Assembly: GCF_964355755.1 (NCBI RefSeq)
Contig: NC_092679.1
Coordinates: forward strand, 17,910,932-17,970,931
Direction of reading: 5' to 3'
DNA length: 60,000 nt
DNA from: Antedon mediterranea
Lineage: Eukaryota > Echinodermata > Crinoidea > Comatulida > Antedonidae
Positions within the stretch are counted from its first letter, which is position 1. Every line of letters begins with the position of its first letter. Positions 43,639 through 55,800 of the stretch are shown one piece after another. Made by a program: the position numbers and the translations under genes. Under the pieces are notes generated by a model. It was not told where the DNA came from, ran no database searches, and saw only the letters and a list, made by a program, of their open reading frames with translations.

Positions 43639-43809
43639 TTATACTTTTGAATCTTCTTGTTTATGAAGCGTGTCCATCTGATCGAATATGAATGAGAGAG
43701 TATGTCGTTTGATTGAGTCTATGTTACTTTGTAACTGCCTATTCCGTTCTTTATAATTCTGGTTTTCTAGTCTTAATTTGTCATTTTCCGAAACAAGATA
43801 TGCTTTTTC
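43639..43809 (-). CDS. RASGRP: RasGRP last exon: coiled-coil tail and stop
   Basis: 56 codons plus TAA. Heptad pattern in [17 protein letters not shown] and [12 protein letters not shown], continuing the helix begun by [14 protein letters not shown] in the previous exon. Such C-terminal coiled coils drive RasGRP1 dimerisation. Confidence 0.85.
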   Translation of the reverse strand, partial: EKAYLVSENDKLRLENQNYKERNRQLQSNIDSIKRHTLSFIFDQMDTLHKQEDSKV

Positions 43810-46800
43810 CTGTAAAGATAAATAAAGATAAATATTAGTTAATAATTTATTATCTCGACACAGGTTTGATGGTTTTTAAGTCCAGGCAACGACCGATGAC
43901 ACACTGATTGACCTGGCCTAGGTTGGTAGTCAGTCGTCCCAAATCAAAAGCGCCCTATTATGCAGGTATTACCATTATCATATAGTAATTAATTTTAATA
44001 ATGTTATTTCTTTGTTCATAGCACAGCCTCCAAGCCTGGATGCACTTCAATTGCCATGCACTTTGAACATCCTCCCTGTGGCTTCGTTTGTTGTCTGTGA
44101 GCTGTGTCTTCTTGATTGATTATTTCCAGGTCAGAATTTCTCTTGTAAAATTGCCTAACTAGCTTGTACCTATGTCCTATAGATAGCCTGTGGCCAATTG
44201 TCTGTACATTTTATGTGCATCTTTGTCTATCCTGGTCAAAATTTCCCTGGTATATGTTGCTTAACAAGCCTGTACCGCTGTCCTATGACAATTGTTGTAT
44301 GTATATTTGATGTCATGTCTGTTCTTTTCTATATTAGGTCATGATGATGACAAAGTTGCCTCAACCCCATAACTATTAGTTAATAATCTGCATCTTATTG
44401 TATTTAAACAAAACGACTTGTTAATGTCAAGGAATGGCTTGGGGGGTAATGTATACTGGAAATGGAACTATATATTTTTTTTTTAACCTGGAGTGGTGGG
44501 GGATGGGTGGGGAAGGTAGGTGTAGATATCATTTCTAGAACCACCCTGGAGTGGTGGGAGATGGGAGGGGTGGGGGTGGGAGATGGGAAGGGTGGGGTAG
44601 GTAACATTTCTAGAACCACCCTGGAGTGGTGGGTGTAGTGGAGGTATGGGAAGGGCAGGAGTAGGTATCATTTCTAGAACCACCCTGGAGTGGTGGGGGT
44701 GGGGGAGGTATGGGAAGGGTAGGTGTAGATATCATTTCTAGAACCACCCTGGAGTGGTGGGGGTGGGAGATGGGAAGGGTGGGGGTAGGTATCATTTCTA
44801 GAACCACCCTGGATTGGTGGGGGATGGGGTGGGAAGGCGGGTGTAGGTATCATTTCTAGAGAATCACCCTGGAGTGGTGGGGTGGGGGAGGTATGGGAAG
44901 GGCAGGGGTAGGTATAATTTCTAGTTAGTTTCTAGTTGTGTGTAATTCACAAACATATTATGCTAAATGGCTTAATCTGTTTTGAGTTTATTTCGATTTA
45001 GTTCAGTATAAATTACAGCACTTAATAGTATCATTTGGCAACAAGATTTCGTGACATATAGTAAACCACAGATGCTCTCTTGGGTGTTGCTTCTGAGAGG
45101 TAGTGATTTAAGAGTGACGTCACAAGTTCATATAAATTGTGTTATATTCAGTGCGCTGTTTTCCGTTTAAATGTGAAACCTCTTTAAGTATTTAATTTGA
45201 CACTTCAGAATTAATGAAAACAAATTCAACCAAAAGTTTGAACAATATTTAAACAGAAACCTGGCGAGTATCATGAATTTAATACAATATAGTATTTTCA
45301 TTTGTATATTTATTATAATATTAATTTTGTTTGTTTTTTACCTGCATGTTAATTGTAATAATAACTGTAATAATTAATAATTCATTATAATACATTATTC
45401 TAAAAGCCTCAGAATGCTAACAATAACATATTAAATAGCAGAAATTAAAATGGTGAGTTTTTAAAGCTCCTTAGCTTAGAATTAGCAACTAAAGTTGTCT
45501 ATGTAATTAATTCTTTCATTGGTGAAAAATTAAATAGTACATTTGATTTTTCATAAATTATGCATCATTGCATTTACTAGCTTTTATGTATGTGAAAAAA
45601 CCCCAATATATAACAATTTAAATACGGTAAGGTACATTTTGTGCAACTCCTATAGGATTATAGATAATAACAAATTAATAGTGCATACCTGATGTAATAA
45701 TAATGTAATTACTATTTTGTGCACTTACCACATTCCTATTGGAATATAGTTAATTAAGAAATTAATAGTGCATACCTGATCTAATGTCATAACTCTCTCT
45801 CGTAATTCCTCCAGCTCATCTCTCTTATTCAGACTTCCGGCGCTTCCGCTATACCGGCTGCCCATACTTGAATACCGGTCCTCTTCGCTTACAGTGCAAG
45901 TGCTAAGAGTACAGGTACTAAGATAACTCGGATAACTGGTCACGCTGTATTGATCACTGTCCTTGTCCGACTCTGAGTCTTCAGTCTGTGTGCTTTGTTG
46001 AATCAGCCTGGCTTTCTGTCGCATAGACATTTTGCGTTTCTGGGCTAGGGTGATTTCTGGACAGGTTTCCAGGGTACACGTTTCGATGGGGCAAGTGTCA
46101 ACTGGTGAGGAATCTGGACTGGTTGGCTCAGATTTAATATGTACTGCAGATAATGAATTAAAACAGCAAATTAATAATATTAAATATCATTATTAGTTTT
46201 ATTTATGCGAGAAGGTCGTATACTTAATTAAGTTAATTGATATTTAAAATACTTAAGTAGATCATATAACTCCTGAAAGAAACTCAACAGTTCTTTTCAG
46301 AACTTATATATGTGGTGTACCGCAAACTTTATATCAACCGATCACATAACATAATAAAAAGTAATAAAAAAATCTGATCAATGAAAGTGGTCAAATAATA
46401 AATTATTTTGTTTGACCGATAAAAATAAACAAATTTTTCTATGGGTAAGTAACAAGAAAAAGTAATTTATCTCACCACCATTCATCTTTGAACAATCCAT
46501 CGTGTGCCGCCTTCGAACACCATTTGGTGAACTACTATCGTTATACAGTCCTGTACCTTTCTTCGCTCTGCACTCCATTACAATACGATTTTTACAATGT
46601 TTATGAGAATTAATACCACAGATTCTACACTTAACACCTTGTTTAATAATACCCCAAAGGAGACCAGTGCAATGAGAGCAAAATGTCGGACTGAAGTAAG
46701 TATGCACGTGAAAGTCGTGCTTGAAACTGTTGCGTAAGGCTAGGGAATTAGCCTTTACGAAATAATTCTTCATTTCACTCTTGCTTATCAAACCATCCCT

Positions 46801-49800
46801 GGAGAGAAGAGGCAAACAAAAACACAGAGGTAAATGCAATGAACGTGATAACAAATTCATAACAAGCAATAGGTTACTAGGACGTTAAAAATGTGAACTT
46901 TGTTCATATTCCCTGAGAAAATTTATCCAGACAGATTATGTCTGACCCTATTAAAAAGCTAAAGTGAACAAAAAGAACAACATCTAATTTACAATGGATT
47001 CTGTTTGCACTGAAAAGACAAAACAGATTATGAGTTAATTTCTTTAATTCAATTAGTTTCATTTTGTGCCTTTTCTACTATTTTTTATTTTTTTCTGAGC
47101 AGACTTTAGCAAGTTTCAATAAAAATTAGTAACAAGAATTACCACCGGTTATTTTTTTTTGTTTTTTACCAATTAGTGGTGACCTTATTTAAACAGTGTG
47201 AACTCCATTGTGGGTAGTAGTTGTGATGTGCCGGAACAGGGTAACTAATGCCGTGTTTAAAACATTGTTGATATATTTGTGGTTAAAAACACACTCTATT
47301 AAGAGGATAATTTTGTGTAAAACGAATAACGGGAAAATGTTTCAAAACTACAGCAAACTTTTCAGGGGACATTTTGTTGGGTGCTGAAGGTGTCCCCTAA
47401 ATCTACTAAAATAGTTTATTTTGAATTTGTCTGAAGAAAGTTATTTTTTTCTGTTTGTTTTGTTTTGTTTGTTTCGTTTATTTATTTTTCACACATTGAA
47501 CAAAAAAGAACAGATATATATACTTAAGAAAGAAAAAAGAAGACAATGTGTGAAAGGAGATCAAAATAAGTAAAAATTACTTTAAGCATTGACCACCTAA
47601 GCAGTTGTCAATGGGTTGTTTCTTAAACATGTATTAAATGTAATTGCTGATTATTCTTCAAGGTACTGCGTTTCCTGTGTGTATAAAGTGGTACTCTCAA
47701 ATGTTATCAACAAACAGTGATACAACAGTAGACAAGGTTTAATGTTTGTCTGTCTGAACAAGTTCACCTGAGACTTAAAGTTTGAGCGATTGTCTGCACA
47801 ACAAATTATGAAATAAAATCACTTAATGTCCGTTCGCATTTACATTCATTCAAGAATTCATTCATTAATGTGTAATGATTTATGAACGACGTAGTTCAGC
47901 TAACACATAATTAGTGTTACAAGAGATCCAGGTCAGGAATATGCCCAGGGAAGTTACACTAAGGGTTAATCATGTAAGGTCACTGTATGCGTTGGTTAGA
48001 TAGGCGGCTGTGCTGTGATAGCGTAAATAGTAGCATGTGTACAGCTTAGCCTGATAGACCTTGTTGAGCACTTGCGTCAACTTGTAAGACTTATTGTTTG
48101 ATAAACACAGAAGTTATATTCACTTTTTTTACTAAGCTTTCCACAGCTCATAAGTTTTTCAAGATTTTTTTTAACGAATTGAGAATATATGGCAGTGTAA
48201 TTTTACAGTACACTGTTCTGTACTTGGATATTATTTGTCATCATTCAATAATGAACAGTATTTTTGTTTCTATCTTCTAAATAATTCTAATAATTGAGAG
48301 GAGAATGTAATAAATTAAACAATTATTGAGAATATATGATTATTGTTGTTTTTGTGTGTTTTTTGTGATTTTTATATGATTATAAGTATTGGCCCCTCTC
48401 TCTTTTGGTAACAAACCATATTGGGCTTCTTTTTATCTATGGTACTTTTTATCTGATTGATTTTGACAAATGAAAAATACTGTATGTGTATGTATGATGA
48501 TGTCATATCACTACCATATTTGGGCACATCACTACCATATTTGGGCACATCACACTTTTTTTGATAGTGTAGGCAGAGCTTAACAAAGAAAGCCTATTCT
48601 ATAAAATATGCCTCGCTTGCTCATCAGTGCATGGCGAATTCGTTGAATCTAGGATTTGATAATGGAATTAATCAGAATAGCATACTTACTGATCAGCATC
48701 GAGAACACAGAAGGATTCCATGAAGGGAAAATTACTGGAAATTGCTTGGAATTCTGCATAAGATATATAACCATCTTTATCATTGTCATAATTTTTGAAG
48801 ACAGCCTATGGAAGTAATACAAAATATCAATTAATATAATAATACAATGTTAACAATGTATTTTTGATATTGACCCTTAACCTAGAAAAAACAATACTTA
48901 ACATATATTTATAACATATAGACATAGTCAATTTCTTTTGGTTGTTTAAAGTCATTTTAATTAATTATTGAAATTATAGTATTCTACTGCAGTAACTAAA
49001 TGCATCAACATATTATTTTACTTTGTTTCAATTGAGAAATGTATGACAGTCACTGCAATACAGTACTAAACTAGTAGTAAGATTACCCTACTCCCAAAAA
49101 ATCGCATATAAAGATTTAAACTTAATAATAATGAATAATTTTGCCATGATCCTTTAGGTAATTCAATAATCAAGAGATACATCTCTTTATGGTACATACC
49201 TCAACCATTGCACTGACATGCTTCCCAATGGTCTCTTGATCAGAAGGAGCAGAAATGCCTGACGCCCAAGCCGCAAACACCTGAGGTTTCGTTGGTGTTG
49301 GAGGCTAAAAAAACAAATTGTAATTTTCTTAAAATAATCCTTGTTAAATACATTTTAAAAGGTTATCATTATTAGATTTGGTGGATTTTAATGCTTCTGT
49401 TTAAAATAAGTCATGAGCTCTGTCTACACTATCAAACTTTATGTGACAAAAAAATGTGGATATGCCCATATAGACACGATGATGATGATATCTGTACCAT
49501 ATTTGGGAATATCACTACCATATTTGGGCACATCACATCAAACTAGTTTTAAGGTCTGTCTACACTATCAAACTTTATTTGACAAGTGATGTGCCCATAT
49601 ACTAGTTTGATAGTGTAGACAGACCTTAAACCTCATAATCACATATTTCATTCATTTTTTTTTGGTCCTCCTCATTATCTTCTACTTTAAAAGAAATTCA
49701 TCATTTAAGCCAGTAATTCTCACTCCGTTTGTGTACAATGTTTTTCATTATGTATACTGCACTGTCAGTTTTTGTCATATGCTAACTGGCTGTGCGCCAA

Positions 49801-52800
49801 CGCTACAATATTTGTTTCATTTTACTTATCAAGAACTGCAGAAATGTTCTTATGGATATAAAAGTAGGTTAGACCATAAAGGTGGATGGACTCTCAACTT
49901 CATCTCTGTCAGTGCTATCACAATTTGCAGAAACTGAAGTATCAAGTACATGAAAGCCATTTGAAAAGTACGTCCCACTTGAATAACATAGCCTATAAAC
50001 AAGATTTGCATGAAGCTCCATCTTTTTGAACGGGGTCAAAATTGCATCAAGATACGGTAATTCAGACTGCCTGACAAATTTCATAAAAACAATCATATTA
50101 GCGTGAGACCCTAGTGATAACACAAGTAATTCATAACAAAATATGCCTGGTACAAGGCATTTGAGGAACTAGAGTGGAGCATAGGTTTTTTGGGAGAGGA
50201 GTTGCATTGCAGTTGTCAGTGAGGATTTTCTGGATATAAAGTATTATTAACGACACCTCCAGAAACCAACAAAGTGTCTCTTTAATATGGTGCCCACTGA
50301 ATAGCGGTTGGTTGTAGTGTTAAAACACATACCGTAAAACCTCGAAAAGAAGCCCATGGGCTTCTTCTTTTTTTAGTGCTCTTGCGTGGGCTTCTTTTCG
50401 AGATGGGCTTCTTTTCGAGAGTACTTTTGCAAACTGTAGAGGGGGGCTTCTTTTCGAAATGAATGCTGTAAATTTTGTGAATTTCTACTACAATAATGTG
50501 ACTTTTGAGACATTTTTTCAACCATGAAATTATGTTTAATATACCAATTAAAAAACAATATAAAAAGCAAAAAAACAGCCCTATGATTCACGGTCAAATA
50601 CAATAATTTCGTCATCATCTCAATACAGTATGAGTAGTTTATCCCGAAATGAAGCCCATACTATCTTGAAAAGAAGCCCAGGGGGCTTCATTTCGAGATG
50701 GGTTTCTTTTCGAGAGTACTTTTGCAAACTGTAGAGAGGGGCTTCTTTTCGAGATGGGCTTCTTTTCGAAGTTTAAGCCCATGGGCTTCTTTTCGAGGTT
50801 TTATGGTATATTGCCCCTCTCAGGAAAGTGGCCCATTACTAGAGGTCTCTACTAAATAAGGGGGGTCTCTCAAACGATTAGAGGTCTACTATATTTCTAT
50901 TAAATATGTGGTACTATTACTAAAGATTTCAAAGCCTTGATGACAAAGAATAAGATTATTCGTGAACATGTACAAATTTATAACAGCAGCAATGTCAGCC
51001 AACAAAACATACATACAACTTGCATAGGCACACTTTTCTTGGAAAAATGTAAAATGAGTATTTAAACGGTTTGAGAATGAGACTGCTTCAATGGAGTCTA
51101 TTTGTCATTAATAATAATGTATTGTCCTCATAAAGTTGACTTTTATAATCTTAGTTAAGTAATAGTTGTCTACATGAATAATTTACTTCCACTATATGAA
51201 GGAAAGCAAGCCATTTCACGAGTCCCAGACTTATGAGTGGTTTATATTTCTCTACTCAGTGTGTGTCATATTTAGTTTCTCACACTGAATAAATCCAACG
51301 TAAGCCTAAGTTCTTTACGACTGTTGCAAGTGAACCATACTTACCGCACTATTCGCAGAATTCCTTGGTTCTCTCGCTAAAGATAATTCATAAATCTCAT
51401 CTTCTGTGTATTTTAAGTCTAAAGATACCTGGAAAATAAAACAGTCAGTCACCGTGTTAAATTATACAAATTTAAGCGTTGATGGAAGAGTCTTGGGACT
51501 TATATACATATGTTAATAGCCTGTTGTAGGCCTCTAAAAGGTTAGCGTGAATGATCAAAAAAGCACCGCTGCACTCATAAACATTTTTTGATGTTGCGGT
51601 TTTAAAAAATAATATTCACTTGATCAATGACTTTTAAATAATTATCATAAATTAACTGTATATTCGCAAGGATTTAACATATTGCAAATATCAACCGAAA
51701 TCCATATGCATTACCATAGAAACAACACTAACACACGCCTACATGTAGTGCATTAACTTGCATTGTTGTTCTTTTTTATTATAAAAATCTAGTATTAGTT
51801 GTTCAGAGATATTTAACTTGTCTGGCATTTAATTTCATCTTTCCACAGGGAATGCAATCACTGTGTTTAAATGCCCCCCGACATGTGTAGGGAATCGGAA
51901 TGATAGCGTCATAATCAGGTGTCTTCCCTTCAGTAAAAATCAACATATGAAGCTTTGCAGATATGAAAATTACAAGGAAATCAAACAGTTTGGGAATTAA
52001 AAGCCATGCCAATCACACGGCAAGATAACAAAGTGGAAATCGTCCAGGGAACGAGTCAATCGCTGGATAACAAAACCACATCGTCGTAGTGTTCACGCTG
52101 AGTGGCCTATACAGCAGTACACGTAAAGTTCACACATTATCTGAATATGCAAACCATTTGAGAAGGTCTTAGAGTAAACTTAATTAGCAGACAACAATAT
52201 CTACGAATACCTGTTCACTGTCACGACAGACTAGAAAACAATAAACTAATTTATGACGTGAATCAAAGTGTGCTAATTCTACGGGGAAATACTCTGGTAA
52301 TTTTTTTTCCAAGTATGCGAATTAAACAAGTTATGGTTAATTAAAAAGCAATATTTGTTCACAACCATAATTTCAACCATTATTATTTGAAGATGAAAAT
52401 ATGTAAATAATCCTATTTATTCTTCATGTTACAAGTTTTGATAATTGAAGAAAATAAGATGCTAAATATAGTGACGTTTTTCAGGAATGTTAATTGCTAT
52501 TAAAACCAGCATTGAGCGCTGTAATTTTGAAAACATGATTACAATATTTCATGTTCAATTTCATAAATAAAGATATTATTTCAGGCACAATTTATTATTA
52601 CAACTGGAACAAAACAAAGTGTCCCCTTAATTTATAAATGTCCCCCGATTATAATAATATATGATTTAATATTAATAACTTTATTTGAAAACGGAAAACT
52701 TGATCACTTTAATAATATAGTGTTTTTAATTAGGCTGTTTCAGTAAACAAAACTATATAAAAACAACAAACAATTAAAAGTAAAAGTTAAAAACGAATGC

Positions 52801-55800
52801 AACTAAAACAATACAAATGTTGAACGGTGTTTACAAATGCAAAGCTAAAACCACAACAAACAAAATGGGGTTGGCTGTAGTGTTAACATATAACTCCCTG
52901 TATTGGAGTGCTGAAATATTGTCCCTATTTTGTTTCATGGGAACCGAACATTTCAATACTTTGAGTAGCATGGGCTATTGGATCTGACAACACTTCACTC
53001 AAAACGTTTACCTTTAATATTTTAAAGACATTTTAGACAATCATTTTATCCTGTAGAGTTGACCTCATTTGTGTACTTCTCAATTACAGTCCAATAGACA
53101 CGTTTCGCGCTCGCGACCAATCAGAAATAGTTGGTATAGATTTGTAAACAAACCGAACACCTCTCGCCTAGTGCGTGTTGAAGCATAGCGAAATGGCGAC
53201 TGCCGAGTGCTTTTGTTGCAAGGTGCATCATAAATGTTGTATATGTTGGATAAATCGTGAATTTAACTACACAAAATCACTGAATAATATTCCTGTTTTT
53301 AATTTTCAAACACTTGCTGAGTGGTTTGCGTCGGCTCCGAAGGATAGTGGCGCAAAATCTTGGAAATTTTTCAAGGAAAGGTACGTCCACAATGTGCTCG
53401 TGTCTCTCCGCCCGCCCGGTGGCGTTGCCTGATGCGGTACTTCGTCTACTCTAGGCCTAGGAGGCTTGGGTGTCTGTTTAAGCGCCGAAGAAAATCACAT
53501 AATACATGGAAGATGCAATAGGAGCATGAAGAAGAATGAAAGATAATAATTAATATATTTACGCAACATTTGTAAATAAAATTAAAAACTAAAAAACAAA
53601 AACAGTTAACATGTATTAAATGCACCGTAATTATATGTCACTTGTGTCAAACCAAATGACAATACATAAATAAAGTCGATGATTCCGAACCAAATGCCCA
53701 AATAATTCTACAGTGAATAAAAAACATAAGTTTAGAAATTAAATAACATCCTTACCATGCCATTCCATCAAAGGCTAGTTTTGACGATTGCTTTTTAAGA
53801 TGATCATCTCTCAGTTCTCCCATGCTTTAACATACCTCTCGCTGTGTTTGTTTACCATTGTATACCCACTAAAAGGTCAAACTGACGGTGACCTCGCGAG
53901 CGCGAAACGTGTCTATTGGCTTTTAAACAATGGCTATTTTGACATTATTGATAAATAATATTTCTTTTTTTTGTTAGCTTAGTTAAATAATATTTTGGGC
54001 CTCTTGGACCTATCTTGGTTATTGTCTGTCATGACGGGATTGGGCCATATATATTTATTTATCAAACTATCCCAAACACACAAAAACAATATTACCCCAA
54101 CACTACGCAAACACCTCCCTTCTGACGATAAATAAAATTGATGATGAATTCAAAAGTGGATAGATGGAACGGCAGCCCAAGTGAATGTCACTTCGGCATC
54201 TCATTCAGTTTAACATATTCGCCCCCAATCTACTTCATTAAATTAGATAATTAAAGGTGCTCACTTCAAAACATGAGTTAATAATCACATATCTGCTACA
54301 CATACAAAACAGGAAACAATTATTTTGGTCCCTAGATCCAGATCCCCAGGGGCCTAAATACATGCGATTATTTAACTCCTGTCTTTTTCTTATAAACACC
54401 TGTGAAGTCACATGACCAACACTTAATAGACTGATATTATAAAAATTTGATTGGCAATTTACAGCCAATTTTATGTTATTAATGTGTTTATCAAAGATAT
54501 GATTTTATAATATTAACATGTACAAGAGCTTAGAAATAGACATCTATAGTATTAACATATACTAATGAATTAAAGACTATTTTTGTAGATAAAAAAAGAA
54601 AAAATTTTTTCTTTTTTTATCTTTATTAAAGTGTATATTTTGTTGGATTTATATATTTTATTAAATTTTAGTTTTTTTATTAACTAAATCACACTTTTTA
54701 TATTTCAGAATGTTAAAAATCGTAAAATCCTCCATTTTGACACAAAGATATCAGTGAGAACTCTGCATTGTTGTTTCTGTTATGAAATTTGATAAATGCA
54801 CGACAGACTGTTTGATTGGTATTCTTGTTACATACTTGATTCATTAAAATGCTACTTAACATCTTTGTTGTTTGGAGTACTTAGACGATGTACAATGTAG
54901 ACTTAATTAGGAAGCTGTACTAATTGGCTGATTGCGTACTAAAAACACTGAACATTACATTTCCTTTAGAATAATTATTTCATAAATTGATAATTAGTTT
55001 TAATAATAATTTTATTTTTCAGTTAATGCTCAGATCAGATCACAATATTACATTAGAAATACTGTAGGAGCAATTGTATTTTATTTGTGGAATTAACTAC
55101 TAATCTTTTCATTTTCTGGATGTTTGAAACATAATCACCTATAATTTCTTTGTAATCTGTTTTCACATGCGTGGTGATGTGTATTGTGAATTTGCGCAAT
55201 GCTTCAGGGCAGGATTCCCCTATTTTTGCGTGGTAACTATTGTAGCTTTAGGGACCATATGTCAAATCATTTTACCGCAGTAAATACAATTTCTTTACTA
55301 TTTACGTTACTGCAGTAAAATCATGTAACTGCAGTAGAACTATTGTGTCATGATCTCTTATTACAGGATTAAACTTATTTATTGTTTTACCTTGAGCATG
55401 TTAACGAGATCCATATTTGGCTCTACCGGTGGTTTTATATGCGTTAAACGCATCAGCTCCTCAAACGTAACCGTCAGTTGGGCCATCTTGCGGAAGTTAA
55501 TTTGCGATTTCTCCGTTTTGTCTGGTAGAGCTGTGTGTAATAGTACTAAATCTTTTAAATGTACCCCTGGTAAAAATTAAAAAGTTTTTATCATGAAAAA
55601 TGATTTTGTTTTGGACAATCTCTTATTATCATCATCTGGTAAAGAGCATTACAGGATATATAAATGTCAATCAAAATTTGATCTTAATCATGCCATGAAA
55701 ATATTTTTAATGATTTATAAAAATTTAAAAATTAAAGTAACTCACCTCTGTAGTAATAGTTACCACATATGAAGATTTGGGGAAAAAAGAAAAAAAATTA

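Larger units (their letters stand above)
53091..53919. mobile_element. TIR element with CpG-rich ends and inward-facing exon-like ORFs
   Basis: 26-bp perfect terminal inverted repeats (starting CCAATAGACACGTTTCGCGC at both ends, 53,091-53,116 and 53,894-53,919). Similarity continues inward (GTATA, then TGTAAACAAAC on the left and GGTAAACAAAC on the right). CpG density at the ends is far above the intron background. Each end is followed by a short ATG frame reading inward to a GT donor (see next two entries). The centre is AT-rich filler. No target-site duplication was evident and the superfamily is unknown. Confidence 0.7.

Noticed and set aside
44404-44807. Three overlapping Pro/Thr/His-rich minus-strand frames
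   Set aside because: Products of the G-rich minisatellite; intronic in RasGRP.
46799-46869. N-terminal extension of the C1-domain frame to an upstream ATG
   Set aside because: It is intron: the acceptor at 46,799 joins the EF-hand loop in phase with the previous exon.
49662-50123. 91- and 84-codon frames between RasGRP exons
   Set aside because: No conserved content and no suitable splice sites; RasGRP reads continuously without them.
50282-50618. Lys/Ser-rich minus-strand frames
   Set aside because: Translation of the repeated TTCTTTTCGAG segments of the mariner-like element.
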